From Cytidiella melzeri (lineage: Eukaryota > Basidiomycota > Agaricomycetes > Polyporales > Irpicaceae): a stretch of DNA of 64,000 nt. The number at the start of each line of letters is the position of its first letter. The first letter of the stretch is position 1. Positions 1-11,930 of this stretch are shown here, piece by piece. The notes under the pieces are model-generated. The model ran no database searches. It worked only from the letters and a program-made list of their open reading frames with translations, and had not been told where the DNA came from. The position numbers and the translations under genes are program-made. Where the stretch lies: contig JABYQR010000037.1 of the NCBI GenBank assembly GCA_022592445.1, forward strand, positions 62,001-126,000, in the 5' to 3' direction.

Positions 1-3000
1 GGTTCAACATGAGGATTCTCCTCGAGTTGAAGTTGTTTTTCAAGAGTAGGTTGTTCGATATTTGGTTCTTTCTCCCCTTCAATTTGTGCCGTAGAGTCAA
101 CAAATTGCAAGTTTTGTTCGACGCCTACACGTGTTCCAAAGTAAACGTAGTGGCCTTTGGAATATTCAGCAAAGCCTATCCAAACAGCGTGCTTGCCTTT
201 TGGCACGAGTTTATTGCTTCGGTATTCGTCGTATACAATACACAGTTGAGCAAACTTTTGAAGCACATCAAGGTTCGCTTCAGTACCATAGCGTTTAAAG
301 TAAGGAGTTTTATATTGAAGAGGAGCACGAGGAGTGCAATTATAGAGATAAACCACATGAAACGCAGCGTACCACCATAACCGGTTCGGTAAAGCAGCCA
401 TATGCAGGTTTACACGAACCAAGTTCATAATAGTCTGGTGTGTGCGCTCAGCAACACCATTTTGTGCAGGAGTATTGTGCACAGTAAGCCAGGGTATAGT
501 ACCTTGTGACTTTAAGTAGTTTGTCATATTTGCACCAGTGAATACGCCATTGTTGTCAGATTGAAGGATCTTGATGCAAATATTGTATTGCGTAAGAAGC
601 TCAGTAGAGAAGATAACCCATTGAGTGAAGGCATCATCTTTTGTTTTTAATGGCGCAAGTGTTAACCATCGAGTTGAGTCGTCGACAATAGTCAACCAGT
701 ACAGATAATGACCAGTAATCAACGCAGTGGGTAGTGGCCCAAAGATGTCGATATGAAAGTGATCACCGAAGGAAGTAGCCAACGGCGAAGTACGAGCTTT
801 GGGGACAGGAGTACAATGAATATTATTCAAGATACAGTCCTCACACGGAGTTTCTGTGCGGTCAGTGATATGAGTAGTAATGATAAGCTTGGACGTTTCA
901 AGTAGTTTATTTATCTGGAAATAACTGATGTGACCGAGTTTTTTATGAAGTTCAAGCATTGTTATACCAGACTTATGCACGCTTGCTAAAGAAGTCACGC
1001 GAGTAGAGTTGAGTGAATACAAATCGTGTATTTTTTGTAACACAGCTACACAAGACGTGTTTGAGTCATATATAGTACAAGTATTTGAGAAGAAAGTGAA
1101 GCGATAGTCAGCGTCCAATTTTGAAACACTGATAAGCGTGAATGGTAGTTGTGAGTTGTAGTAGACATTCTTTAGCATAAGTTGATTATGTGTACCATTT
1201 TCTTGTTCAACCTCCAGTACCATGTCGCCAGCGAGTTTGGAACTTATTTGCTCTGAGTTGGCGACAGTAAGTAAAATAGTTGGTACAGAGTGAACGTTGA
1301 AAAGTAAGTCACAATATGGTGTACAGTGTATAGTAGCACCAGTATCAATGACATGAACGCACTTGTCAGACGACGAAGTTGCAAACAGTGGAAGTAAAGT
1401 AGAAGAAATGGTACGAGTACTTACGTGCATTGTTACGTCCGAGTTAGAAAGAGACTTCACCCACGCGCTCGGGTGAGAGTTCTCGAGGACCTCTTTGTCC
1501 AAGTCAGCAGCGGCAGTAACATTGGCCATGAAGCCAGTAGCAGTGGAAGAGCCGGCAGCGGCGGACTCTTTCTTCTTGCCTTGAGCGGCGGCGGCAGTGG
1601 ATTTGCGAGTGATGCCCTTCTTTTTCATTGCAGCTTTGGACTTCTCAGTCCAGGGCAGAGGGCAAGTCAGCGTCCTGTGGCCAGGCTGACCACAGTTGAA
1701 GCAGTTGCCCTGACCAGAAGTGGAGGGCTTGCTCGACGAGTAGGGAGCTGCGGCCGCACGAGCAGTAGTGGTGGTTTTGGTCGAGCGTTCGACCGCGGCC
1801 TTGCCCTTGGCGTGCGAAGCCGAAGGAGTGTGAGCTTTGTCCTTAGGGACAAAAGTGGTAGGCCCCTTAGACTCGGAAGTCATTGGGGGGTGCGTGAGTC
1901 TCCAGTTGGTGAACTCGCGACGAAGCTCAGCGATGAGCACGTTAGGCCTGTAGCGGAACTTCTCTACAGCCGGAGTGGAAGAACGCACGCCAACCTCGTA
2001 GTTTTGGCGCGTAGCGGCATAAGCAGGAGGGATAATCCCGACGATGGCTGCGTAGAAGATATGGTCGGAGATGTCAACACCAGCAGTGATAAGCTTGCTG
2101 CGGATATTAGTGGCGTCGTCGAGCAGCTTGTCCATCTCATAGATAGGACGTCGAAGGTGGAACAGCTGGTAAATTTTGTTCGCGTCAGACACAGTGGTCT
2201 TCGGATCGTAACGTTCACGCAGCTTGTCCATGAGTACGTGGGGCTTGTACTTGTTTAGATAGTTTGCCATGACCGAGTCAGAGATATGACCAGTCAAGAC
2301 GTTGAAAACAGCCCGCGTAACCTCTTGAGGAACGGTCAGGCCACCTCGGAGTGTGTGAAACTCCAGTATAGTAGACATGGCAGTCTCGACGCAGAACTTC
2401 CACATCGGCCAAGTCTCAGCCCCAGTAAGTTTGCCAACATCAGAGAAGGCTTTGTTAATGTTGCTGAGCGACATAGTAAAGTTGTTGTCGTGGCCAGGTG
2501 GCACAGACAGAAGTTGCAACACTTCGCGTGTCAACCTAGTGCCTATGGAGCTAGGCGGAGGCAGCGGCGGCGAGCCACCAGGAGAGCTGCCCGGAGGAGG
2601 GGGAGTCGTCGGACGGCAAGCAGGACGCTTCTCGTGTCGTCGTCTAGGCCTCTCATCCTCATCCATATGATTGTTGTCACTGTCATTGTCTCCTCCATGA
2701 GGGTGACAACGGCGATCATTGTCGCGAAGAGTGTCGAAGGGGGTGCGACGGCGATCAGCTGGGGGAGCAGAGACATGACGAGCACCTGGGATCGTTTCAC
2801 AATCCTCAGAGCTAGCTGAGTGGTTGTCGTTGTTACTGGGTTGGGGGTCGACGCCAGGGACATTAGAGTTGGATGGTCCAGCTGAGGAAGCATCGGTTTT
2901 TGTGATAGTGGTGGAAGACATCGAGGGAAGAGGTGTAGTAGGAGCAGGAGAGGGAGTAGGAGTGAAAATGGGAGTTGTCCTGCGAGTAGTTGGTCTTTGG

Positions 3001-3095
3001 TGGGGTTGAGCTCTGGTACCCCTGAGGAAGTTGGTTTGGTGTCGCTCTCTAGTGGAATGACGAAGTTGAGCTTGATCAGCGAGATCAGAGCTCAT
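1..3095 (-). CDS. Copia-1 Gag-Pol polyprotein, partial (Gag, protease, integrase)
   Basis: Reading minus from ATG 3095-3093, I checked every codon to position 3 and found no stop (1,031 codons). The N-terminus is Pro/Ser/Thr-rich. A CCHC zinc knuckle, CFNCGQPGHRTLTC, lies at 1662-1703. The aspartic protease motif DTGAT is at 1332-1346. Next come the GAG-pre-integrase segment with a HHCC zinc site (LHKKLGH ... CEDC) and the integrase core (HIDIFGPL; VDDSTRW near 681; SDNNGVF; NGVAERTH). In the family this polyprotein is processed by its own protease inside virus-like particles. The ATG lies 53 bp past the primer-binding site. The product continues outside the window into RT/RNase H. Confidence 0.93.
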   Translation of the reverse strand, partial: MSSDLADQAQLRHSTRERHQTNFLRGTRAQPHQRPTTRRTTPIFTPTPSPAPTTPLPSMSSTTITKTDASSAGPSNSNVPGVDPQPSNNDNHSASSEDCETIPGARHVSAPPADRRRTPFDTLRDNDRRCHPHGGDNDSDNNHMDEDERPRRRHEKRPACRPTTPPPPGSSPGGSPPLPPPSSIGTRLTREVLQLLSVPPGHDNNFTMSLSNINKAFSDVGKLTGAETWPMWKFCVETAMSTILEFHTLRGGLTVPQEVTRAVFNVLTGHISDSVMANYLNKYKPHVLMDKLRERYDPKTTVSDANKIYQLFHLRRPIYEMDKLLDDATNIRSKLITAGVDISDHIFYAAIVGIIPPAYAATRQNYEVGVRSSTPAVEKFRYRPNVLIAELRREFTNWRLTHPPMTSESKGPTTFVPKDKAHTPSASHAKGKAAVERSTKTTTTARAAAAPYSSSKPSTSGQGNCFNCGQPGHRTLTCPLPWTEKSKAAMKKKGITRKSTAAAAQGKKKESAAAGSSTATGFMANVTAAADLDKEVLENSHPSAWVKSLSNSDVTMHVSTRTISSTLLPLFATSSSDKCVHVIDTGATIHCTPYCDLLFNVHSVPTILLTVANSEQISSKLAGDMVLEVEQENGTHNQLMLKNVYYNSQLPFTLISVSKLDADYRFTFFSNTCTIYDSNTSCVAVLQKIHDLYSLNSTRVTSLASVHKSGITMLELHKKLGHISYFQINKLLETSKLIITTHITDRTETPCEDCILNNIHCTPVPKARTSPLATSFGDHFHIDIFGPLPTALITGHYLYWLTIVDDSTRWLTLAPLKTKDDAFTQWVIFSTELLTQYNICIKILQSDNNGVFTGANMTNYLKSQGTIPWLTVHNTPAQNGVAERTHQTIMNLVRVNLHMAALPNRLWWYAAFHVVYLYNCTPRAPLQYKTPYFKRYGTEANLDVLQKFAQLCIVYDEYRSNKLVPKGKHAVWIGFAEYSKGHYVYFGTRVGVEQNLQFVDSTAQIEGEKEPNIEQPTLEKQLQLEENPHVE

Positions 3096-3148
3096 CAACA
3101 GATAGGAGTAGGTGTAGAAGTGAAGTAAAGTGAGGAAAATGAGCTTGG

Positions 3149-3163
3149 GCGGGGCTCATAACC
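3149..3163 (-). promoter_or_regulatory. Copia-1 primer-binding site, half-tRNA type
   Basis: The plus strand reads GCGGGGCTCATAACC, which has the form of the anticodon arm of eukaryotic initiator tRNA-Met (stem GGG, loop CTCATAA containing CAT, stem CC). The element's sense strand is its complement, directly inside the LTR. Drosophila copia and yeast Ty5 are known to prime from an internal fragment of initiator tRNA-Met rather than its 3' end. The same site occurs in Copia-2. Confidence 0.75.
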
Positions 3164-3334
3164 TTTTAACAAGGTATCAGTGTAGTTGAGAGCGTTGAGA
3201 GAGAAGAGTGAGGTGGTGGTCACACAGAGAGTTGGGGATCAAAAGCGATAGCAGTGCATTGATCAAAGTAAGTCTTATATACGGTAACTACGGCGCTAAG
3301 CGCGCGCTAAGTACAAAGACAGAATAGTGAAACA
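3164..3334 (-). repeat. Copia-1 5' LTR
   Basis: About 171 bp between the primer-binding site and a sense-strand TGTTTCACT start. It holds a sense TATATAAG box (plus-strand 3274-3281 region). The inner border is set by adjacency to the primer-binding site, as in Copia-2. The outer border rests on the terminal TG only, because the partner LTR is outside the window. Confidence 0.6.
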
Positions 3335-3709
3335 GTTCCTTCATTCTTTCTCAGTTACCTATTTCGGCTCTATTCTATTTTTGTATGTACCATCCTCCAC
3401 ACACACTCCGAGTACCCACTTTACTATGTCATTATTCCCTTTTCCTTATTACTGTATGAATACTTTCTGTCTCTGCTAAAATCCTATACAAACTCATGTA
3501 TTCTTGTTTCTAGATTGTTATCCATCTCGCTCATTATCTCTTGTGTGCGCTTGTTACACCTCTCGCGACAAAAGGTTGTGACACTCGGGCAGAGCTTGAA
3601 CACCACTGCCTTGCTGTCCGGTCCATACCACTCATCCGAGGACTGTATAAAACAACTTCCACTCGGGGCGGGCGCTGGCAGCTGTCCTCTCACGGTCTCA
3701 AATACGTTA

Positions 3710-3870
3710 GGGCCTGATCGGCGCCGCATTATGTAGTCGACTTATAAATAATCCCTCGCCAATAAGGAAATAAGTCGCTGTGGAAATAAGTCAAATTTAG
3801 CGCTGGGTTATCTTATTTGGCGGGGGATTATTCCATAATGCGACTACATAATGCGCAGCCGATCAGGCCC
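3710..3870. mobile_element. 161-bp MITE, PIF/Harbinger-like
   Basis: Near-perfect inverted arms of about 60 bp meet around a short centre. Both ends read GGGCCTGATCGGC inward, followed by (G/T)GCATTATGTAGTCG, then a diverged AATAATCCC...CGCCAAATAAG stretch. Flanks are TTA on the left and TTG on the right, compatible with a decayed 3-bp TTA target duplication, as PIF/Harbinger elements make. It has no coding capacity. The family assignment is inferred from the ends only. Confidence 0.7.
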
Positions 3871-6800
3871 TTGTAAAATAGAAAAGACCTAGCATCTCCT
3901 GCTAATCGACGACGCCCAAGAGTCTGCCAGTCTTTCTAGTTCAAATGTACTTCATGGCCCAAATGAACATCTGGATCTTTCAACCTCAGAAATTCTTACT
4001 CGAGTCACTCCTTCGGCGCAGCGTTCCACGTCTGGGCAGTGGGCACTGGAAGACAACCTGCTTGGTGTTACCGGCCATTCAAAATTACTGGCTTAGAAGA
4101 TTCAACAATGAACACAGTAGACAAGCTGCAACGCACAGAACATGACCCGACTCCTCCCCCCAAAAGGTAATCCGTAACACGCTCGTGAGAGCCGTGGACT
4201 TGAGGTGGCGAATACGCTGCTTATTCCACGACGTACCTCGGACGTCGAGAAGCTGGCCAACGCGGTGTTCAAGGATATTGGCAATTCTTACGGTAGGTCT
4301 CGCCCCATGGCACGTTCTTATCTCTATTTTGTTGCAGCGGGGTCGAGAATGTGAGCTTGGACATTTTGTGGGACGAAATAAGCCTTGCATGTGAGTGTAT
4401 CGCTATTCTTTTGAGTATCCGAGGTTTCTTACTCGCGATTGTCATCGCAGTTTGAGGAAGCAGAGAAGAGTGAGCTGCGCGCGTAGCCCGTGGTACTCTG
4501 ATCATTGAAGGTACTTCCCCCTATGCTCTGGATTTACGACACCATCTCAAAACCTTCCTATTTCTTTCGACATTATGGCGAAGTGTTAGAGACTGTTGAC
4601 GAGAAGTATCCTCGCAGTGAACCATTCTGGCTGACGGCTAGCCCTATTCTTGCAACCGTGGAAAGGGACGAGTATGTGTTGTTTGCACTTTTACAGTCGA
4701 CAACGCTGAGGCTCACGACGGCTGAGGTGTATCTTCACGTGGTACTTTGGTGGACCCACATTCATGGCCGATGTGACAATATGTAGGGCACCTGGTCGTG
4801 TGTACTTTCCTCGAGGCGTCAATCGAGACAGCCATACACCGTATGTGTCGAGCATGTTCAGTCTTGGCAGGCCACTGTTGTGATTTTTTTCACTCGTATC
4901 TTGGCAGGGCACTCTTTCGATGTTTTCACTCGTTAACTGAAACCGACTTTCGCCAAAACAGAGCTGTCCTTGTCAAGCATAGGCGCACTAACCGGATCTT
5001 GCTGTTCAACGCTTTATCCGGGTACCTTGCCCATGTAAGTACCTAGGACTCGCAGACGTCTGCTCTATCGTTGGATAGAACGTCCGACGACATTGACGTG
5101 CCCCGCTCCGGCTGGGAACGTATGCCTACCCGGCTACAGTGATCGACCGCAATCGACACTCTATCAGCCCGCAACTTTAGCAGAGAGTAACGTCGGTAGA
5201 AATGCGATAGCGATCTCCCTGACTTTCGCTCACTTACAGCGCATTGTTACCTTGTCAGTACAACTTCTCTCACGTTTCGTCGTTTCTAATGTCACGCGTA
5301 CGAGAAATCTATTTAAATCTCTCTGAAAGCTCGGATGAGTGATACTCTAAGGAACCCTCTGATACTTGATCCCGAACTTACGACTGCCCGCTATACCCAA
5401 CTGAGGAAGCGCGATCGCACGACGACCGCACACTCGACGTGTCGCACCATGCATAGTGGACAGTTCTGCGGCGCAAGTGAAACCCGTAGACCATTTGATG
5501 ACCAAGATGGCTCGTTTCCCGTAGCGACTAATCGAATGTGGCTTCGTGGGTCGCACGGTCTTCGTAACGCTGGACCTGAAGAAGCAAGGCAAAGTTCGTT
5601 ATGGCCGAGAACGACTTCGACGCCACTCGATGCGAAATGCAATGCACATGTTATTATTGTGCCACCGCAAGATTTCACACTGGTCAACGCGCTACGTTGA
5701 CGAAGTCCCGCTTCTCGTCGGTTATAGCGCTACACCGTTTTGATGGTCGTGCATAGCTTGTAGCTATTGAGCGCGAAGCACCTGATTCTTGCAGTGTGAG
5801 CACCTGCTCCGGTCTCCCAGAATTCTCACAAGAACCCACCTTGCACGTGGAAGAATGTGGCACATTCTGCAAAGGTATCCATCCTCGAATTGCTCAAATG
5901 GTTCCTTGTGCTAGTGATAAACCGAAGCATGGGTTGACATGAGCGAGCTGAGATCAAGCTGCAGGTGACGACTGCGTGTCTCCGTCGTTCGACTGAAGCT
6001 CACCTTGTTCAGTCGACTACGCTGCATTAGGCCGTCTTCTGTTTCGGACGCAAGACCTCCGAGAAGCGACACGCCACGCCATCATTGATCTCCTATGTAG
6101 GGTTGCGTCGGCGCTCGGAATCCAGTGCTGGAAGACTTGGCCAAGTAGAGCGTTCAACGGTGGTTGTCACTCTCACCAGCGGTTCAGGACGTGGGTAGAG
6201 CTCGTAGGCTATAGGAATGATGATCAGTCTTATTGAGTCGTCGTAAGCCCGCTATAACAATGTAAACGCAGCCCAGTAAGAGTGTTACAAGCCCTTTCTA
6301 GTCAAGTATCCGGTGTTTGTTCGAGATTCTCGCGGTGGTATCATCGATCCGAGATACAGAACGGGTGACGAAGTTGTAGTATGTCGTCTGTCCCCCCGGG
6401 TGGTCGGCGCCATATCTCACACTAGCAGGCGGGAGTACTGTAAGCGGTTCTCGCGCCGACGGTCATCCCCACAAAAGAATGTCAGACTGGAGGATCCGCG
6501 TCCGACCTACTAAAGGAACTGTCATCAAGACTAACCCTTGGCACACTCATATCCGCTGACCGCTAGCTTGCACTCTCGCGCGATGTCGTGGAACCGCAGT
6601 GAAAGTTTGGCGCAGTTACCTGCCACCTGGGATCCTATTGAGCGACGATAGCCATCTCGGATTTGCTATGAGGTGCACCAAATCAGCAGTCGGACCTGAT
6701 CCGCTCTTGATTACGCTGGATAAGGCTTATCGACGTGCGTCGTTAACGGGACGAGTTGTCAGTATTTCATACAGGCGTTTAATGTACCATCAGCACTCAC

Positions 6801-8405
6801 CGTTCAAGCGCTTCTGTTGCTTAGGTATAAGTACAAAACACTGCAACCGAACCTGTGTAGTGTTGGATCCATGAGGTTCCGCGATTTTGCCAGATGGGTG
6901 TAAAGATGTGCATGCACAGCGGCACGCTGTAAGGAACCGCGCAGCGTGTCACGTCGAAATCTGGGTAGAACTGCGCGGAAGCGTCGCATTTCAGTACTAG
7001 CGGCCCACTAGACGTTCTCCCGCTACTGACAGATAGTAAGAAAAGGACGTTATCTGTCGCACGAACGAGAAGGTGACAACTGTGCGCGCAGCCAAAGGTG
7101 AGAGGCTTCGGGAAGAAGTCTGGCCGCAGATACACCCTGAAACTACCAGAATGGGTGAAGATGTAGCGGGGCAATGGACACTCACGCAGAGGGGCACACG
7201 GGTTCGACCAGCAATGTTCAGCCGGGAGCGATAACCCTGGATGTATCTGCATATGGAATGTCAGCTGTGCAGGTCGTCGTGGGAATGCACTGCCATAAAT
7301 GAAGACAAGCGTGAGTGTTGCTTAACATGGAAGGGCTCAATGAGCATCGTCAGCACTGCACGCACGTTGACCATGCTACACCTGCGATCGACAGAGATGC
7401 TAGAAGGGTCTCGGTCCCAAGAAGAGCTTCATCTGACTCGCAGATCCTGTGTGTTTTACTGGAGTGAATGTTGCTTGTAACAAGTTGACAGGTGGCTCCG
7501 AGAGTCCGAGTATTATCACGGATCATTTTGATCCATGTCATGAATAGTAACTGATTTATAAAGTCAGCGCACCAGAGATGATGAAACACGCTAGGTACAC
7601 ACATGAGAAAAGTAGCTTATTGAAGCATTGCGCATTCGCTATGAGACGATAGCGGAGTTAGTTGAGCATTCATAGCACAAAACGTTCGCGGTAATGAACG
7701 TTCAGTACCACATCCGGCCCCACATTCCCCATGCATATCTATGAGGAATGCGTCAGAAGAGTTAGCCGTGCGAGAAAGGGTAAGGTTTGAGCTCACTTGT
7801 TTCTCGTCTTGAACTACTGCCACAGAGCCATCATGTCTCCGTACTGAATGTACCAAAGATAACTCGCTCGAGCAGATGATGAAGGTTAACCACAACTGAC
7901 ACGGTGTAGCGCGTGCGCTGTGGGTAGTCGCCAAATACAGAGTAGCAACATCGCTGCATAACCTTTGATCACTGAGTGTGGCAGCTGCAGTGTCTGCCAT
8001 GTGAAAAGTGTCACAACAAGACGATTTCTGGCAAGGCAAAAAGAGCACATGTAAGTCAGTCAAATGTTTTTCGGAGAAATGCCTTCCCTTACAGCAGCCC
8101 TAGTAAGATACGAGTAAGTATATCGGGCGAAGCGGCTACCTGGTAGTCACGCGGATATGTAGGCGTACACAGGGGCTTGCATCAGTCCGATGATTTAAAG
8201 ACCGTTGAATATGATGTGGACAGTAGTTGAAGGTGGTTGTATAGGTCGAAGTCGGTGCGACGCAGGGCTCCCGCCCTGGCGATGAATGCGCTTCCTTACG
8301 TAAGACAAAGGTCACGTGCGTCACACAGCGTCGCCAGGCGAGCGCGACCGCGAAGCGGCGACACTCATCTACCAGATCTTCATTGCATTGTCTCATTATC
8401 CTGCA
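3871..8405. other. Gene-poor spacer
   Basis: I find no gene here that I can support. Short open frames occur on both strands, but none has recognisable motifs or a consistent splice chain. A few coding-like runs (around 4240-4390 and 4760-4880, plus) could be relics of a decayed gene. I could not identify them. Confidence 0.5.
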
Positions 8406-11353
8406 ATGACTATCAAGCACTTTGACAGTGAGTACACGAGTGGACGACTGAGAGAAACTGGAGCTTACTGCAAGACGGATGTTTTCAGACTTTTTGGCCG
8501 CGAAACACCTCCAAACCCATCCGCTCTCTGTATTGTCGGACTCACGACTAGGAATTGATGCTTCCTACTATCTCACCCAACTTACTGAGACCCCTCCCTC
8601 GCGCGAGCCTCTTCTGGCAGCTACTGGTGGTCTACCGCTGGCGCTGACGCAAAGAATTGAGTCGGACCTTCGTGCTCTTGAAAAACTACGGGTGAAGCCA
8701 GTTTTCGTATTCCCTGGATTACTCCCAAACCGCCGCCCGCATAAGAATCAGCAAGTTCACAGTGAACAGAATGAAGCTATGAGGGATAGGAGAGATGCTT
8801 GGTCGAAGTATGAAGGAGGACAGGAGGACGCGGCCACGAAGCTGTTCGAATCCAGAGGCAGTCTACACCAGTGGGACTTATGGAAGATGGTGCTACGTAT
8901 CTTCCGCCACCGAAATGTCGAGTTTATAGTTGCACCGTATGTCGCGTGGGCTCAGGTATGTCATTGAATGTTGTAAGCGCTGGGTATGCTAAACCGATCT
9001 CCCTCCAGCTGATCTACCTTCAGAGGCACCCAAAATCTTACATTCACGCAATATACGGACCTACCGATGCATTGCTATATCCGGGCGTGGACAAACTCAT
9101 CACCTCCATTGACCTTGCTTCTGCCAGTCCTTCCTTCGTCCACGTCTCCAAACGCTCTGTCCTCAATGAGCTTGGACTCTCGGAGGATCAATTCCTGGAT
9201 GTCGGTATACTCTTGGGCTCCGAACACTCACCCTCGTTTCCTATTACCCTTCACGACCAGGCCCTCAAGGCTACTGTTGACATGGTCAAATACTATAAGT
9301 CAGGATATGCCGCCATTGCAGCCTCCGTCGATTCTCCCCAAGTCAAGCAAATGCAATACAACGAGCAATACGCCCGCGCTCGGTCTATGATCAAGTATTC
9401 ACTCGTGCTGTCCTCTGAAGGAACTGTCATTCCCTTACCGCTTGCCAGTTCCAATTCCACCCCTCATAACCATCAAAATCACCACCCGCATCACCCTACT
9501 GCCGCTGATATTCCCACCGATCTTCACGACATCTTTACTCACCGCCTTCCGGATGAAATTTATTTTTATTTGTCTCGAGGGTTGATGGGTCCCCAAGCTC
9601 TCGTCTGGCTCACGAGCGGGCAAATCATCGAGCATCCGCCGCTCGACAACGGTGAAACGACTGAATACCGGCGTTTCGTCAAGGAGGTCATCACCGACGG
9701 TCAGACTGGTCCTCGGGCGACCTCGCTCGCACTAATCTCCAGTGTCGCGCACAATTTCTGGACTAAGCGCTCCGTCGTGGGACATTTTTGGTTCGAAAGC
9801 CAACAGTCGCAGAAGCCCATCCTGCACAACTCGCAGGCAACCGTGCAGCTAGCCGAACGAGTCGCTGGATGGCGTGTTCCATACGCCGTCGTCGAGGAAG
9901 AGCTGAGAAGACAAAACGTGAGTCCAAACTCCACTCTAGCGAGCTGAACCTCCCCTCTTGTCCGTTTCTCCCGCTAACATCTGAATTACATAGTCCTCCA
10001 CGATCGACTTTGCGCTGTGTCTCGGCGCCACAGCCTCTGAAAAATTGGCGAATCGGACAAAGGTCAAGAGCGGCCAAGCCCCGCTTACTCTCGACAAGAA
10101 AGATGAGGTTGTGGCGAATGTAATATGGCGTTTCTTGGAACTGAGGGGGTGCGTTCATTTCGGCCAGATTCGTGCTTTTCTTCTCAGCGACTGAGGCAGA
10201 GCGTTGCCCTCGGTGGCGTCTCGATTCCGACGTGCTCTAGGTTCCTGCTTAATACTCATGCCCACTCGCACCTGGCTCGTGCCATGTATGTTGCTATCAA
10301 GACAGCGCGATTGGTCGACAAGTTCCAAGACTCGCTGTACTTGTTCCTTGAGCTGGTACGTGCTGGCGTCATGCACGGACACCTCTGGTCTGGTAGGGCG
10401 TTTAGCGGTGGACCTAGCTTCGGCACCGGTAAGCGCTACTGTTCTCACGGATCGCGACAGATGTCACTGACGAAACCCAACCCGCGCTACCTCGCACTCA
10501 ACATTTGCCATGGCCTCCGTGCTGTGTCATCGAAACATATAGATGATGAAAAGTCATGCATGCTTTTGGTGATGCGCGTGCTCAGTATTGTTCCTCTGAC
10601 GTTCAAGGTACATGTCTCTTCTGCTTTGTCGTCCTTTCTCACACTTTCTCGCGCGGTATCATGGGGTCGATGTTTGTGTCTCCGTTCGTCCCGCTGTTTG
10701 CTCATAATTTCGGGAAGTGGTTATTCATTTGAACTGACCATCTAACCTTGTATAGGCCCAGCCATGGTCAGCTCCATTGTCACGAGAACTGCTGGTCTTC
10801 AACTCGTTCGTCCGTTCGCTCACGCGGGCCTTGCGGACGCTGCTCGAAGTCACGTCTCTGAACATGCTCGTTCGTCATGATGCTCGTCAGTCGCGAGAAG
10901 ACCTGCTCGACATCAACCTATCGCTCCCTTTCCAAAGTGAAGTCAATACCGGATTCGGTGTGCTTGCGAAGGTCTACTTGGACGCTCTAACTCACATTAA
11001 CGGCCGCCAACGGGTTCGCGATGCAAACGCTGAAGGTGTTCGTGAATTCAAGGCAATGGCTCTTGATATTTGCGAGGAGACTTTCTCCGGTGTCAAAAAC
11101 CCGAAGCAGGAGGTCGAGCGCGGCTTCAGGTTCTGGGACGTGGTGAGTCAACCGTGGTCATTGCTCCTTACGGGCACTCTTTCTCACAGGATGCCCCGCT
11201 GACCATGCTCTGCTTTTTTTTCGATGTTTGTTTCCGCTCCGTCTGCAGGCGCTGACTGCCATGCGGCAGTTGCACTCTGAGGGTGCCGTTCTGCGTGAAT
11301 TGATTGACCAATTCGAAGCGGCGGAGGCATGGTTGGCACCCATGAGGCCTTGA
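8406..11353 (+). CDS. MKT1: Mkt1-family post-transcriptional regulator
   Basis: Exons 8406-8427, 8489-8955, 9009-9917, 9994-10148, 10241-10428, 10543-10607, 10756-11142, 11249-11353 sum to 2,298 nt (765 aa). All introns are GT...AG, 53-148 bp. The tiny first exon supplies MTIKHFD and restores the conserved N-terminus before LGIDASYYL. XPG-N-like and XPG-I-like regions occupy about residues 1-165, followed by the Mkt1 N- and C-terminal domains. Near the C-terminus are GVMHGHLWSGRAFSGGPSFGT and a final WLAPMRP. In yeast, Mkt1 works with Pbp1 in cytoplasmic mRNA regulation (HO, mitochondrial protein mRNAs). The XPG acidic sites are replaced (FVFPG, APYVAWAQ), as expected for a nuclease-dead member. 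Length fits the family (about 750-830 aa). Confidence 0.95.
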
Positions 11354-11930
11354 GAGGGCGTGACTGAGTCTGGTCGCCCAGTTCCGTGGGCTTGGTGTGC
11401 GGCCAGTAATCGGTAGCAAGAGTATTATGGACACGTCGTCGCGATGGAATGCGAGTTACAGTACAGTATCCGTGCAACGGGCAATGCATGACCAGCCATG
11501 TTTGTTCGAATTCTTCTGTAGCATACCTGGGCATGGCAAGATTGCTTGCCAAGAGCTGTGGATGTAGCCATTGTTTGACAGATTACTTCCGCCGTACCAG
11601 CGACCTCGTTGCGCTACAGGGTGAACAAGAAAGAGATTGAGCGACCCCGGTCAATATTGAAGACGACGATGGGAACATTGAGCCTCCAATGTAGACATAT
11701 CTCCCAAAAGCGGGAGGTACACGCCGTTTATTCACTGCGAAATCTCCGAGCGCTGGCGGTCCAAAAGTTCCATCGGGGATTTGTTGATAACTTTGATCGA
11801 CTTCCAGATACGGAAGGTCGATCTTGATTTATTTTAGCGTCTAAAGCAGGACACAAAATATTTGCAGACAGAGATCGGACGGACGAGATCTTGTGCCCTT
11901 TCGTTTCTCTCACCAACCAGTTTAAATATC

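Larger units (their letters stand above)
1..3334 (-). mobile_element. Ty1/copia retrotransposon Copia-1, 5' part
   Basis: LTR retrotransposon read on the minus strand and cut by the left window edge. Seen from its 5' end: an LTR (about 3164-3334), a primer-binding site (3149-3163) and one open Gag-Pol frame from 3095 to the edge. Gag, protease and integrase are inside the window. RT, RNase H and the 3' LTR must lie to the left. Protease before integrase, with no RT yet between them, is the copia (Pseudoviridae) order. The open frame suggests a young insertion. Target-site duplication cannot be checked because the other end is missing. Confidence 0.93.

Noticed and set aside
1425..2258. Plus-strand open frame of 277 codons
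   Set aside because: It is the antisense shadow of the Copia-1 Gag region. The minus strand carries zinc knuckle, protease and integrase motifs in one open frame.
8479..8488. MKT1 start at ATG 8479
   Set aside because: It lies in the first intron. Splicing from 8427 to 8489 gives the conserved N-terminus.
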